Shown: positions 24,061 through 38,700, counted from the first letter of the stretch. The stretch: 64,000 nt of DNA from Xiphophorus maculatus (GCF_002775205.1 NC_036456.1:12985463-13049462); one strand, 5' to 3'. Notes: a model not told the origin generated them from the letters alone. Translations and numbers: made by a program.

Positions 24061-24936
24061 CAGGGCCGGCCCAAGCCTCCATGGAGCCCTAAGCGAAATT
24101 TGGTTTTGAGGCCCTCTAGTTCTGCTAACAATGTGGACTGGCTGAAGTCAGCAATCCGATCATCAGATCATTCACACACCTGCTTATTGCATCTCTGGCA
24201 GTGCTGTTTACATCATATACATTTATAATATAGGATACATTTATTGGCCAGCTGATTTATCGATCAGTTGGTTTCTGGGTGATGATTTCCTTAATTTTGG
24301 GGGATCGTGATCGGTCGATGCTTACACGTGAAGCTGATCTTACCTTTGTCAGCAAAGGTTTAAAAATCAGTTTCTGTCCTCTCCTGCTCTACAGTGAGAG
24401 GTTTGACTGACAGACCGGCCCACCAGGTCGGGTTTGCATGTTTACAGTTAACAATATTCACCCCACTGTTGCCAACTCAGTGACTTTCTTGCTATATTTA
24501 GCGACATTTCAGACAAAAAAAAAGTCATATCAGCCAAAACTAAAATCAGCAGGTCAGGCTTTTTAAAGATCAGTAACCAGGGAACGGTCAGAAAACTGCA
24601 ATCGTGCAGCCCTACACACATATCCATGACATTCTCTGATTACATACATTTCTCTTAAGCGTTACTCCAATACCTAAAAATTAAATTTACATCAAGCGGG
24701 GCCCCTAGAGCAATTTATTTGTTTTCTTTTTATCAAGAAAATAATAATTTCTACATACATTATGAAATATATATTATTGTAAAAACAAATCAGTTCATAG
24801 TGAAACTGTGTGTTTTTGATATAATGGCACGGAAATTATTACTAAAATAAAAAAATAAAATCAGTTCCACTGAAGTTCCCAGTTCCCTGGGGCCCTAAGC
24901 GGCTGCTTAGTTTGCTTTTGCCTTGGGCCGGCCCTG
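24061..24936. mobile_element. Non-autonomous hAT element
   Basis: Begins CAGGGCCGGCCCAAG and ends CTTGGGCCGGCCCTG, terminal inverted repeats that match almost base for base. It is flanked by a perfect 8-bp target duplication ATTGTGCA (24053-24060 and 24937-24944). The TIR form and 8-bp duplication are diagnostic of the hAT superfamily. There is no transposase frame inside; the centre contains another degraded repeat (about 24240-24620). Confidence 0.9.
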
Positions 24937-25659
24937 ATTGTGCATTCATATGCACATGGCATTACGGGAACCACTCTGCTTTCAAAGTAAAACTGGGTTT
25001 TCGTTGGGTGGAATAACTTTCCAGTAATTTTAACAAAAATAAATACATAAAACAAAATCTAACAAATAAATAATTAAAACCTTTTTGTATACATGAAGGT
25101 ATTCAAAACGAAACGAAGGTTATTTAGGCCAAAACTTGCCATTGATTTTTAATAAAAAGTAAAATAAGATATAAGTAAACAAACATACAGATACATAAAT
25201 AATAAGTAAATAAATATATAAACAAACAGAGATGGCAGGCATAACCTTTGAGAATTTCAACGTCATACATTTTTAAATTTGGTTTCAGATAAAGAAGTGG
25301 AAACGGATATGCGCATTGCCGAATGAAATAGGGCGCCGTTTAAAGCTAAACACCCTGAGACGCCCACAAGAAAAGCAACAGTTTGATGTTTATATACACT
25401 CTTTTAAAGTCAGAATGAAATTTTGACACACTTGTATTAGGACACTCTTGTATTTTTTAAATTAGTGTAAGTAGCTATAGAATAGATAATGAAGTTAAAA
25501 AAAATAGAGAACTGATTATTAAAATAAACGTTTGTTAATGATTCCTTTCTCCAGTTGTAAAAATTCAGTGACGGCCTCACCTGTCATAATGTTGATTTGT
25601 AATTCTCGTTTATTTATTATTCTAAATGTCAAAGTCAGATTATCTAAACACAATGTGGT

Positions 25660-25748
25660 CACCTTCCTAAAATAATGGCCAAAGTCATTTTTTTTGGTTG
25701 CCAAAATCACTTTTAGCTAACGACTTCGGCCGTTATTTTAGGAAGGTG
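25660..25748. repeat. Foldback repeat with 27-bp arms
   Basis: CACCTTCCTAAAATAATGGC... (25660-25686) and its reverse complement with two differences (25722-25748) surround a 35-base centre. This is a MITE-sized foldback with no gene. Confidence 0.75.
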
Positions 25749-25999
25749 AGCTTATGCTTTTATTTTGAAAGTACCGTAATGCTAGCTGCATGTGCGCACT
25801 CGGAACTAGGTATAAGCCTCACCATTAATGCCTGTCCGCTTAATCGTCGCGTTGAACTTGACGTGAATAATTTGCAAACAACACATTTTCACCTTTCACC
25901 CGTGGGTTGACTGGGTCGTCAAACATAATTTAAACATGATTTTTAACTCGAATGTGACTGGTTCCCGCCCATGTTCATGTTTGCGCCATGACGGGTTGC

Positions 26000-26178
26000 C
26001 TCCCTACAAGAACGCCCAAAGACGCCTCTCTGAGGGGAGGAGAGAGAAAAGAGGAGGGGAGACTGTAGCAGCAGCAGCAGCAGCAGCAACGACAAACAGA
26101 TTGGGCGAAGGACTGAAAGTACCACTTTGGAACCGACAACCTGCTTTTCTGCTCTTTCTTTGGGATTTAAATTCACGC
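26000..26178 (+). promoter_or_regulatory. Promoter / non-coding exon 1 of plscr3
   Basis: GC-richer segment with a (CAG)n run (about 26069-26087), ending AAATTCACGC then GTAAGTT at 26179, a strong donor. It precedes the ATG-bearing exon at 26718 and is best read as the 5' UTR exon. Start not defined. Confidence 0.5.
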
Positions 26179-26717
26179 GTAAGTTGCTTTGCATCTTTTT
26201 GAAAGTTAAATCAAAACGTTTATTGGAGGCTTTTATGTGTTTTTAGCTGCTCATTTTGAACGGGATTAGGAGAAAAGGGCCACAACAGGACTGCATGTTC
26301 TACATAAGAAACCATGCTGTTGAATATGTTATAAACAGGTTATAGGCAGCTTTTAGTGCCTGGCAGATGTGTCTGGTTAAACACGACACACCCACTTCTG
26401 CTTTGCAAGATTTCTTTTCTAGCCTGCAGCATGGTAAAACTAAAGGATTATTCCCTAAACATTGGAGTTTCGTTTCATCATGAGTTCCCCAGCTTTTTGC
26501 TGGTTGTTAACCTGTTACTGTACTTCACGCGCCCGGAGCCTCGTGTTTTTTCCTGTTCTGTACTCCCCTCCTCGCCTTCCCACGGTTTCAGCTTTTATCA
26601 TAACTCCCCCTTACCCTTTCTCTCCTTTTTCTTCGTCCCTCAGTTTTCCAGGGAAATTCCTGGGAGGGATTTGGGAAGAGTGACCTCATTTCTTTCTCCA
26701 TTTGTCCACCAATCACA

Positions 26718-29700
26718 ATGTCTGCTCCAGGTAAGTTATAATAAACATCAAGTGCTGATTACAATTTTCCACTTTGCAGTCATAAAAACCGACACTGACC
26801 TCTGGAGCACTTTCTTCCTCTTTGGTTTCTCCTATTATCACATCTTTTAGCTATTGTGACATTGTTTGATTTGCCTTTTTAAGTTTCCCTCACTCTTGCC
26901 TAACCCAGATTTTCCATAGAAAGCAGTGAATCATGAACCGGTCCTCCTCCCTCGATTCTTCACGTGGCCTTTGTTCCTGATAGATGATGAAATCTGAAAC
27001 TTGTTCCTAACATAAGACATCTCTGGTGTTGGTCCTGCGGGCTCCGCCCTCGTTGCTTAAAAGGTTTTGGAGGCGTTACGTGTGCCTGCCTGTAGTTCCT
27101 TTCGTCTGCTAGTACGGTCCGCCTCACTTTCTAGATGCAAATCTTGTGTTTCCTGGAAAGAGGGTGAAGGAATGTGAGGTGCAACGCATTTCTTACTTCC
27201 CTTCCTATGCGAGAGCTAAAACAAATTGGAGGCTCATGGCTTTCAACTGGCTGGATTAAGCTCGCCATTGGAGCCGAACACCAAGATTACAGAAAACCAG
27301 TTTGGTTAGATGTGAGTCACATCAGCGTCTACACAGCAAGTAAACGTCAAATGTCAGAATTGGAGCTGATGCCCCATCTCTGTTCTAGGGAAGCAGAGTG
27401 TTATGTTTGAATTACCTAGAATAATGAAATACAGACACAAGAGAGGGTTAGATTATTTTTTCTCGCGAGGAGAACAGACAGAGATGCGCTTCGGTTACAA
27501 TCTCCACCTATTCTGAAAGCACATTCTGCTGCACCTCTCTTTTTATTGAAAATCATCCCCTACTTACAACGCACGTTTCAGCTCTAATGTAAACATATGC
27601 AGCTGCATCGTGATTCACATTTCATAAGATAAACTAGAATATTTACTACAAACTGTATAACTGTATCAGCACAATTACGCTATACACTAAAATTTTGTAA
27701 ACATGAAGAACAGGATGTCCTTCTGCTGAGCAGCCGTCTGATTAGAACTGGTGCCGGCTGCCTCTGCGCCCTTAAACACACTCAGAAATATTTATTTAGA
27801 ATATAAAATGATTAAGCAAATGTCTGATAAATATATACAATTTCTCTAACACAGAGAAAATGCAATAATCTTGCTCCATTGGTTCTATAGTAAATGTCAC
27901 GGTTAGGAAGAAAAGATGGAGATCCTGAAAATGGTCTTTGGGTCATTTCACAATTTAGCAATTTAGCAAATTCATAACCCAATTTTATACCTTACATTTC
28001 CATTCTGTTGCTTCCTAACTCTTATTTTATACCTCTAATCAAACCTCTTCTTGCCAGTGTGTTGAAAACTATGGGACTGATTTTATTTTTTGTTATGGTT
28101 AAGTATTTTAATTAATTTTGATGTAACACAATTTTTAGAGAACATGTTAAATTAGTAGTATACCTTTATCTGAATTGTTGCTTAACACTATTTCCCATTG
28201 ATTGTGCTTCTTTTGCCATTTCATTTCTCAACAACAGATTAGAACAGCTGATCACACCATATTGTACGCATGATTACAACATTTCCTTACTGCAGATTAT
28301 CCTCTAAAAATCTTCCATCCATCGTCTACATACCTTTGACTGGTTGACAACTGTAAAAATTATGAATAAATGAAATAATGATTTAATTTAAGGGAAGGGC
28401 TACCCCAATCTACATGGGGAAAAATAATTTCCCTCGAAACCCAACACCTGGTTGTTCCTCGGTTGGCAGGAATAATTGGGATCAAGTGTTTGTGATAATA
28501 ACTGGCAACAAGTGTTTTAAAACACTCTGGGGAAAAATGGGCCCTTTTGTTTTATGCAGATGTTTTTTTAATTTGGCCACAGTGAAGGGCTTTGGAGTAT
28601 GAGCAGCTCATTTAAGGTCATAACACAGCAGACAGATGCTTTGAATTCTTTAGTTTACCTCATGAAACCGTTAGGCACACAATCTGCGCTGGAGGTCTCC
28701 CTCTTACCTTTTTTTTCAAAACCATAATGCTGGATGAACTCTGTTTAGTATGCTTGGGTCTTGTTTACACTTTTAAATCCTGTGGCTGGATGATTGCACA
28801 AATCAAGTCAACACTACATCACTTCATCCTCACTTCCTTACAACATGAAGGAAGTGGTGCTGCGAGTCCCATATACTCGCTGCGTTGTCCCATAGGCCTG
28901 TGACTACCTCAGCTGGAGAGTCAGACATGTTACTGAGGTTATCTGACCTTAACCCTCCTCATCAGATTGATCAATCAAAAAATAGATTTCATAAAGACAC
29001 CTCAGTGCCCCTGAAGGACTTTGTTAAAGCGTCTTGTTTGACGCCATGTAACCTGATACTTGAGCTACTATTCAAATACCAAACAAAAACACTGCTAACC
29101 GTCCTTACTGTGTCTTGTAGATGTCTATGTCTGTATTTAAGAAATCTGGAAGATGTTTGGATAATTTAGGACAGATTTTAGTGCAAGATGGGCACTGGGT
29201 CATAAACCTAATGGTTTCCAGAGCCTGTGGCTTCAAGGCAAGTCCCAGCAACCACCTTTCCACCACCATGAATGACAACTTCAAAGAGACGTTTGTTGCC
29301 AATATGCAGTACTTGGGTTTTCTTAACATAATGTTGTACGTACATTATGGTGAGAGAACAAGATTTACTAGGACTTGTTCAACCTTTTTATAATTGCAAT
29401 GTTTGGAGATGACCTTCCAAGCCTTCCTGGAGTGACGAGCATCAACAGCTGTTTCTCAAGTATCATCGGCGAGCTCTTCCATCTCTGGCATTGTGTTGAC
29501 ACACAACTCCACCAAACTACCAAAACTGCCTTTAGAAATGTTATTAAACGGATGGTGCTCCTCTTATCAAGTGCATTTGATTAGTAGCACCATGCTGCCC
29601 CTCTGCCATTTCAATCCAATGGGATCAGCAGTGGCACAGCTAACCTTTGAAAAGTGTGGAGGATGTGAGTTGGCTAGAAAAGGACTGGGGCAAACAATCA

Positions 29701-32700
29701 CCCTTTGTCAGTATTTTGCCACTACTCACAAAGGGCATGTGAGATAATTAGTTAACAAATTTTCTAAGAAAAATTAACTAATTAAAATGACCCAAGGGTT
29801 TGTAATGTGCAGGTATTGAGGAAGCTGTTTAAAAGGAAACTGTATTTTCCATGACATGTTGGGACCTGGATTCATTCAAGCTGAGAGAAACACTGGACTG
29901 TTAGTCTATGCCAGGTTCAGGATCTGTGGATTTGCCTATTCACTATTTTATTTCAAAGAACATATCTAAAATATTCAAAAGAAAATGCAGCTTGCTGAGC
30001 TGAAATGCCAAGGCGCAGTGCTGCTTGGCTCACTACTAGCTGTACTAGTCCAGCCAATCCAGGAGCATTGTTTTAGTTTCCTTGGCTCTGATTGGCTGTA
30101 ACTCCAAGAGCAGAAATAAGAGATTGTAGATGTCAGTTTCTGGCATGGAGGTGCCAAGGTGATTTCCACTGTGTGTATTAAAGCATATTAAGGTACATTT
30201 GGTGCTTCAGCTATAAAAATAGGGATTTTCAAGCATTTTTAAACACATTCCAAGAATTCCTGGATTCAAGCTTTTTCTGGGTGGTTGTGATCACTCACCC
30301 CTGCAAATACTGGAGGTCCACTGTTTTATTGTTATGTCACTAGCTGTGCAACTCACTGAGGCGCAGGAGACATTTTAAAATGGGAACTCCAAATCAAACT
30401 GGTTTTCTCCCACACTGTGGCGTTTCCTCTTCTCCTAAATACATAATTAATGATCACTTATGGCAGGAAGGTCAGACAAATAATATTTTAAAAACTGTTT
30501 TCATATCTTCTAATGCTCTAGTACTTCACTCGAAATCAAAATACACAAAAATTGGTCTTGGCAGGTCAAATCTTTGTAAAAAAGGAAAGTTGCATACAAA
30601 GTTGATAACGAGCTTAAAAAGTTAATCAGTAAACACTTTGACCAAGATTTAAAGGGCATTTACTCAGCTTGTGCTCTCATTTAATATAACACCTCCGGTG
30701 TTATATTAAATGGCCAGTAAGATTATGGATCCAAACCAACTTTCATTTTACGAATTATACAAGCCGTCCACACTTCAGAAATGTCTTCTCTCATCATCTC
30801 CATTTATTGTTTTTTGTTTCTTCTATTTGGCAAAACTTTTAAAGTTCAGTTTTTGCAGAGAAAAAGCCATACATGTTATTAAGTCGTTCACCTGTAACTT
30901 TTACAATGCTTAAACATTATTTTCTTTGTCTCATTCAGAAAAATGGCTTTTTAGCAGTTTTTATGGATATACAAACTAATCTGTGTGTACATGTAGTTTT
31001 ATTTAAATTGACTCACTTCACTGTGGACTTTGGCGTTTATCTGCATGATCTCCTCCTGCTAGGTGTTGAAGAGAAATTTCCATCTTATGTAAATTTAATG
31101 ACCAATAAAAAAATTGTTATCTGACAAAATTTCGTTTTATCGTTTCACTGAAACCATAACGCGTTAAAGAGACAGGAGCGTAATCAGAGCATTTAGTGGT
31201 CAAACAGATGCAGATGTCTACAGTTCAGATATAAAAATGTGTTTTAAACTAGATGGCCTTTTCTAACCGGATAGAATAAATTTGTAAATAAGAACAGTGA
31301 GTTCAGTGTAATAATGTTTCTCATCTCTATGCTGGGGCCATTTTGTAAACTCTTGGTTTTGCTGGTCTCTCTGCAGTAAAGTGCTGTTATTTGGCTTGTG
31401 GTGAGAAAGGCAGGATTGTTAGACCGAAGGGCTTTTTGAACAACATGACACATTCGCAGACATTAAAACCAGTTTGGCTCCCATTAAGAGGCTGAAAGCA
31501 TTAATGGTGAGTCGATTGTGGTAAAAAACAAAGAGCTTCAAGCTGGGGAGTTTATGCACAGATGGAGGTCGTTATGGAGTTGTTGCACTTTTTATAGAGC
31601 GGTTATGTGCAAGTCAGAGGTCAGAGGACATATTAGCAGCTGGGTGCTGCTCATTAAGGTTCTGGTAATGTTTGGTTGGTCGGGGCATAGCCTGCAGGTG
31701 TCTGTAAACATGATGCAAAGTTGGAAAAAGATCAGTTAGGCTCTTCGAAAAGCAACTGTTACTACCCATAAGTCTAGAAAGGTGGATATTTGTAGATTTC
31801 TTTCATTTAAATTGATGTCCATTCTGCTTACAAGTCATTTAAGACATTTGCCAATCTTCCCTGGAGATCTTCAGATTCACTTCAAAGTTGGTTCCATCTG
31901 AGACTGTACAGGCTGTGAAAGCGTCCTCTCTCTAAAATAATATGACAACATAAAGTTGGTTCACAGAGTTGGATCTGAATGATCAACAAGACTTCTTGAG
32001 CAACGTAGAGATGTTTGTTCATAACCCAGAGGGCCTTACTTGTAGAAAACCAAAGACGATACACCAGCTGCTCCTCCTGATCCTACTGGTTAAGCATGAT
32101 GGCTTAGTGGTAAAGATCTGGGCCTGTTTTGCACTTGTAGTTCTTATGGTAAATATGATGTGCTCTATGTCACAATTACTGTAAAGGTAAATGTGAGGCT
32201 ACATTTAACCAGTTGTGGCTTTGTCCAACTGATTCAATGTATTACAAAATGGCTGACACAGAAAGGAAAAAGTGTTTTGCAACAATTCAGGTAAACCCCT
32301 TAAGTCACATGATAACACCAGTTTCCTCATGGACCCATCGACGGACATGCAAGCATTTTGAGGGTGGCAGTTAAGGGGTTAAACCCCAGACCGCGACCTG
32401 CTGAAAGGCTGTGGTGAGCCGTGCAGAAACGCTGCTAACCTCGGTGAACGGAGGCCGTGTTGGAAAGAGGAGTGGGCCACAAATATGTGAGAACAAATCA
32501 CATTATACTTTATCAAACACAGCTCTTCTGTTCTGGCCTTTTTTTTCTCTGCTTAGTCAATGAAGGTGTGGCATCTGTTGGGTTAACTTACAGTAAGATT
32601 TGAGTCACATTTAACCCCCATTATAAGCCAGAATATTCATATTTCTCCCATTTAGGTAGAGATGTGCAACTGAAAGTGGGTGTTCTTTTTTTTTTTTTTT

Positions 32701-35700
32701 TTACCATGACTCTTCACATGCTTGATGTTTACTTCCTGTCCTGTAAAATGTTCCTGTTTGCTCTGTGGCTCAGTGGATAATAGCATCCAGGGAGAAGTAA
32801 CTCAATCCAGACTAAACAGATGCCTAGAATCTCTCGCACACAACCACGGGTCAGTCACCGTTTGTTGTTCAAAAAAGTCTCTTATCGTGACTTTTGGACA
32901 AGAAAATGAAGAAGCCCGGACGTGGCACATCATCTCATCACCAGATAAGAAACCAATAAGCTGCTTTATTCTTCTAGTGGTTTGCATTATGGTTTTGAAA
33001 TTTCCTTTTTTTAGTTTTAACCCCAATTGATGTTTGGGTGGCAGAGCATCTCATAGGCGCTTTTGTTACTCTTTTGCTTGACTGACTGGGATCAAGATTC
33101 ACCTTCCAGCAGGACAACAACCCTAAACGTACAACCAGAGGTAGTTAGAAATTAATTGAATTTAGTCACAGTGCAGACCTAAATTCAATTAAGATCTGTG
33201 GCCTGAACCGTAATGTTTAACAGATGATCTCCATCTTGAGCCCGAGCTTTTTTGTAAAGAGGACTGGACAAAAATAGTCTCTAAAATGGATTGGCTCAGG
33301 GGGATACAGTCTTCTAAGACTTGCTTTTATTGTTCTCTTTTCATGTCACAGTTCTGGACTATTTTTTTCATAGAAAATTCTGGGAAAACATGCAAAACAT
33401 ATGCTGCATATAATTTTATCACTGAGAAAACCAGTACATCCAGTAAAAGATGAACGTGTGTGTTTCACTGCAGGCTATCCAGGCTCTCCAAACCATCCTC
33501 CTTACCCACAACCCGGCCAGTCCGCGCCCCCTTATCCAGTCCCAGCTGGGGGATATCCCGGAGACCCCAGTCAGGCTCCCCCACCAGGCTTCAGCATGGG
33601 CTACCACCAGGGCCAGCCTCCTGTTATGTATCAACCGGGCCCTGCTCCAGGTCCAGGACCGGACTACGGCGGCCAGTCAATGGGAATGTCTCCAGCTCCG
33701 GCTCCTGTCGGCGTCCCGCCTGGACTCGAGTACCTAACACAGGTAGTTCTGGAAAGCAGGAAACATCTGATAAACTAAATTCTGTGAGATAAACGGTAAT
33801 ATCTGCGATTGTAAACAGACACGGCGTTCTGAGTCAGTCTGGGCTCACGTCTGTTAAAAAAAAAACAAAAAAAACACTTCTGCTAATGATTCTTCCTTCC
33901 TTTCTGGTGGTGAGCAACAGCTGTGGATTCCTACCAGGGTGGTGAAAAACTCAACATGCCTTATCGCACTTCTTATCCACCCATTGATTCCTGCAACTTT
34001 TTAACGAGGCTAAAGTCAACAACACAAGTAGAACAGCTTTTTTTAAAATTTTTTTTATTTCCCTTCAACGGAGGTGATGCAGAACTTATTAAAGCCTTAT
34101 GAATAAACTGAGGCCATCATGTCAAATTGACTTTTTTGAGCTTTATGTCATGTCATATTGTTACTCTGTCAGATACATACCTGGAGTGTTGCTTTGATTC
34201 TGCTAAGCTCATCACACAAGCTATTTCTCAGTAGAACGCTTGTAAATGGCATAATGGTGGAGTGTTGTTGTGACGACGTACTGAAGGAAGAGTGTTGGAA
34301 AGAGTTTGGGATTCTTAAAGAGACAGAGACCAATTTCAACCCTTCACGTTTCTTCTAAATAGTATTTGATAAATACAGCATTTTCATAGCAGCTTACGGT
34401 GATATAGTTACTTGTGTGTGTTGTAAAATGAAAATATGTGCCTGAAAAATGCATCACGCGACCCCTTTAAAACATGAACTTTATCCTGTTGGCCTTTTGA
34501 ACTTTGAAACAATGTACCAAGGAAAACATTAAGTCAGCAGATTTCCTTTGTGTAAGATTTCATAGTTCTCCAAGAAGCTGTGGGCTTGGCTGAAATGGTA
34601 AAAAGAAATGATCTTACACGTGACTGTCTGCTTTTAAGAACTTAGCGTGTGTTGTTTTTTAAGTTCTTGATTTATACTGGTCTTTGCTGAAAATACTTTT
34701 AAATGTACAGATGTGTTCATCTGTTTCTTATCTGTATATTTTTTTATTCTACTTTAGATCGACCAGATCCTGATCCATCAGAAAGTTGAGCTCCTGGAAG
34801 GTAAATTTTATTCATGTCGTTTTTTTGCACACTGAAATGTGTAGAAAGTAAAACCTCTAATTTGAGAGCATTGAGTGTGTGGGAGGAGAAATGAATGCTG
34901 AGAAATATTTGTTTTTACGAAAATGTTTCCTATGGGATCATAAGGACTGAGATGCCTATTGGAGATGGTGAATTTTGTGCCTGGTGAACCAATTTTCTGT
35001 GGATTTGAACTTATTTTATTTGGACATTTCAAGTTTTCTATGCTTTTGTTTTTGGCATGTTTCCATTTAGAGGAACAAAAAAAAAGTAGATACTCTTATC
35101 ACTTCTTAATAAAGCTACGACTTTATTAAGAAGCAAACAAAAAAGTTTAAAGTAGTAATATTTGATCAAAACGTTTTTGAATTTCAAAGTCAGTGATTTG
35201 GTTTGATTTTTGACAATTAAACAATGGTTGATAGATTTATTATAGAAAAAATAAATTCACTTTAAAATTGTCAGCTTATTCTAGGAATTTTCGAGTAAGA
35301 CTGTACCGTCATTTGATGGTAAAAAATCACGTTGAAGTTGTTTTGATATTCAGTCTGTTTGAATCTTCCATGTTGGGAAAACCCCTCTGGATAGACTGGG
35401 TGCCAGTCAGTGGCCAGTCTGCTAAAAAGACTCATTGGGGCTGGACGAACGCTACATGCAGCTGGATTTGTACTTTAGATGGTTTTTCTCTGTAATTAAG
35501 TTCATTCTAGGGGAGCTTCGTATGTCATCACTGCTGAAAAACTAAGACATGAAGCTTTGGTTCAGTCCATCTCCATGTTTTTATTAAATATTGCTCAATA
35601 AGAAACTCGGATGTTTCTAAGTAGCAGGGTCTTGTGACGGCTACAGGTGGAACATAAACAGGCACATCTTAGTTCTGCTGTCAATGCTGCTTAACATGAC

Positions 35701-38700
35701 GCTGAATGAATTGGTTGGACTGAACATATTTAGTTCGAGGACACTACCTGTTAAACCTCTAACTGCAATAAAACAGAGCAGATTTGCTCTTTAAAATTCC
35801 TAAAAACATTTACTCTCTAGCAAATAAATCATAAATAATCAAACAGCCTCGCTTACATTGCGAGGGGATGCTTTCTGGACTGAACATAATCGAATCAAAA
35901 CCAGGATTTTTCTTCATTTTACTTCAACAAAAAAATCTATTTAATACTTTAAATTAATACTTTTATTTGAAGTATTTTAACATCTCTGCTCCCTGCTCTC
36001 CCACAGCTTTCATTGGGTTTGAGACGAACAACCAGTACGAGATCAAAAACAGTCTGGGCCAGAAGATCTACAAGGCCAAGGAGAAGAACGACTGCTGCAC
36101 CAGGAACTGCTGCGGCTCTCTGCGCAGCTTCGACATGACGATCAAGGACAACATGGACAGGGAGGTCATCCGTCTCATCCGGCCCTTCCGATGCGTCTCC
36201 TGCTGGTGTCCCTGCTGTCTGCAGGAGGTCTGTCCTAAATTTATATCTGTTGTGTCGCGTTGGCTGACCGTGATGCAAGACTTTACTAATAAAAGTTGTT
36301 AATAGCCCCGATATCGTAGATATTTTCCCCACCTTGTCCTGTATTGTTCCAGGGGAAAGTTTATCACACATCCTGAGTGCTTATGTGAAGGCATGGATCA
36401 GTTTCGTGATAGAGAAAAAGGATTGGCAAGAGTTTTTATCTGCTAAAGTAGCGCAGAACTGCCCTTCCTCCATCTGCTGCTGTTTAAGGCTTTTTCTTAT
36501 TTACAAAAGATTCAGCATCCAATTTGGCACAAAGACAGGCTTTACATTTATTCAGAAAGCGCCTGACTAATGCTACAAAGTTTAGTGGGTGTTTATTGTA
36601 ACGTTTTCCTTAAATCTCTGTATCAACATTAAAATAAGAACAGTATTGGATCACATTACTAAAGCTGCTAGAGGAGAAACCAGACATTTATCCACTGTAT
36701 AAAAAGACACCAACCTTTTAAATTCTCCTATTCCAGGTTTGTTTGAAGTGCAAAAGTATTACTGTTTTCTAAAGTCCAGGATGGTTAGAGATTTAAAAAA
36801 AAAACTTTTTTCCAAATTCAGCATTTAACATTTTAAGTTTTTGGCAGAACTGCTTCTTAAACGACATGATTTGGGTCAAAAGTTTTAAGTTTCCTTCCAG
36901 AAACTTCTCACAATATGTCTGGGCCATTCATCTTGACAGAACTGCTGTAACTGAGTCGGGTTTGCAGGTCGGGCACCTTTTTGGCTCGAGCCGCATATTT
37001 TTCGTGAGATTGGGTTCGCGGCTTTGTTATGAAACAGAACGGATCTTTTTACTAAATGATACGATCAACTTTCCCATGCTGCTTATTCCTCCATGTAGCT
37101 GTTTGAACAGATGGACCTTCAGGAACCATTCATTGCAAATAAGAATGATGAATACTTAATATACGCCCACAGGTCTGTCTTCATTTAACGCAGATATTGT
37201 AATCTAGATTCAGAAGCTTTCACGGTCATCATCATCAGAGCGTCTCAAATTGTTGCACAGCTTGGTGTATCTAAACTTCTGACTGAAGAAAGGAATAAAA
37301 ACTAACTTTTTTCTCCCATATAGATATTTAGCCAATAGAAATAATGTCGGTACCCTAACTGACCAGAAACAGGAAAATTTAGTTTGATTCAATGTCAGAA
37401 AATGAACAATTTTGTCTTTATGTTTCTGGTGTGTGTGAATTTCTGGTTTTAATTCTCGTTTATGCTTTTATGTTTTAGATAAGCTTGTGTTAAAAGTAGT
37501 ATCTAAATTATATCACTCATATGATACAGTATCAGGATAAATAAGACTATCATATAACACTGGCAGAATTTCACACAAGCACATGTCTAATCCAAAAATT
37601 TTATAAATGTCCCTATACTGTTTTTTTAAGTGGGTGTTTAGTATTGTCACTAGTTTTATAGTTACACATGTAAACTAGTTGATCCATTCAGCACAGGAAG
37701 TTAATAAATTTGATAAGTTAAAGCTATAGGAATGGTATCATAAAGCTTAGAAAGCAGCCACATACATCAATAAAACTTTCTAAATTAAATGATTAGGAGC
37801 ATAAAAGAAGCCATCGCCAGTTATAAAGCGATTTGAGAAGAGAAACAATTAGAAATAAACTTGATAAGCGAACAGGATGAAGTAATTACAACAAGAGGAA
37901 AGACAAGTAAAGTTTCAGATATGATTTGGAGGGATGTCTGAAACCTCTGGTCCAGATATGATTTGGGACAGCGGGTGGAAAGGTGGCGTTGGAAAAGAAA
38001 TGAGCTACAAAACCTGTCACGTCTGTTCAAACCGCAATTTGTAGAGAAATTGTTTTGGTTCAAGGTTAAGTTGACGATTGTTCATTGTGACAACATAAGA
38101 CGACCTGAATCGAACAGTTCTTTGAAGAGTCATGCAGTCAGTGTGGCGGCTGTTTCTCCAGCTGTCTGCCTCCTTTAGCTCAACCAACCTATTTCAGAGT
38201 GTCAGTCTACTTATAGCGCTACCATCAGCACCTGTTTTCTGGTCAGCGTTATTTTGAAATCTGTCATTTGCAACTTTGTAACAATTTTAAAAGCTTAGTT
38301 TCTGTCTGTGGCACCCAGACGCCTTACCTTTACTCTGAAATGTCCCAAAAACTGCCAAGCTTTTCTCAATACAGTGTGTTTCTTATTAACTGTCTAAACT
38401 ATCTAAAGGGTGAAGCTTCATGTTATCTGGTGAAAGCGTTGCTCTCTATTGTGCTCTTGCTACCTGATTTACGATGCATTTGCTAAATGGGGGGGGGAAA
38501 AACTGCTGATTTATTTGTCACCAGTTACGGTCAAAGTAGCTGAAAATATATCTGGTTCTGGTGCCTGATTGATCGTCCATCTTTGTGTGTGACATGTTTA
38601 CAAGTTGCATAATTTGTGAGTGTGTGCCAGAAATAAGATGTAATTAATGGGGAGATGAATCATAAGCATGTGAACTAATAATAATCAAGGTTTCCTCCAG

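Larger units (their letters stand above)
19111..25999. other. Gene-free stretch between the peptide gene and plscr3
   Basis: About 6.9 kb without a supportable gene. It contains a Tc1 relic (19500-19790), a CA and a long TA microsatellite, an intact-looking non-autonomous hAT element (24061-24936) and a foldback (25660-25748). The segments 21740-21960 and 22800-23110 are less AT-rich and have no repeat signature, so they are candidates for conserved non-coding sequence, which cannot be tested from one sequence. Confidence 0.5.
26731..33473 (+). other. Large intron of plscr3
   Basis: 6.7 kb between the 13-base ATG exon and the Pro-rich exon. It holds a solo retroviral LTR (27399-27851), a perfect 16-bp hairpin (30678-30712) and a Tc1 fragment (about 33095-33330). 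The many short ORFs (for example 29121-29393, 30380-30625) have no similarity I can recognise. Confidence 0.6.
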
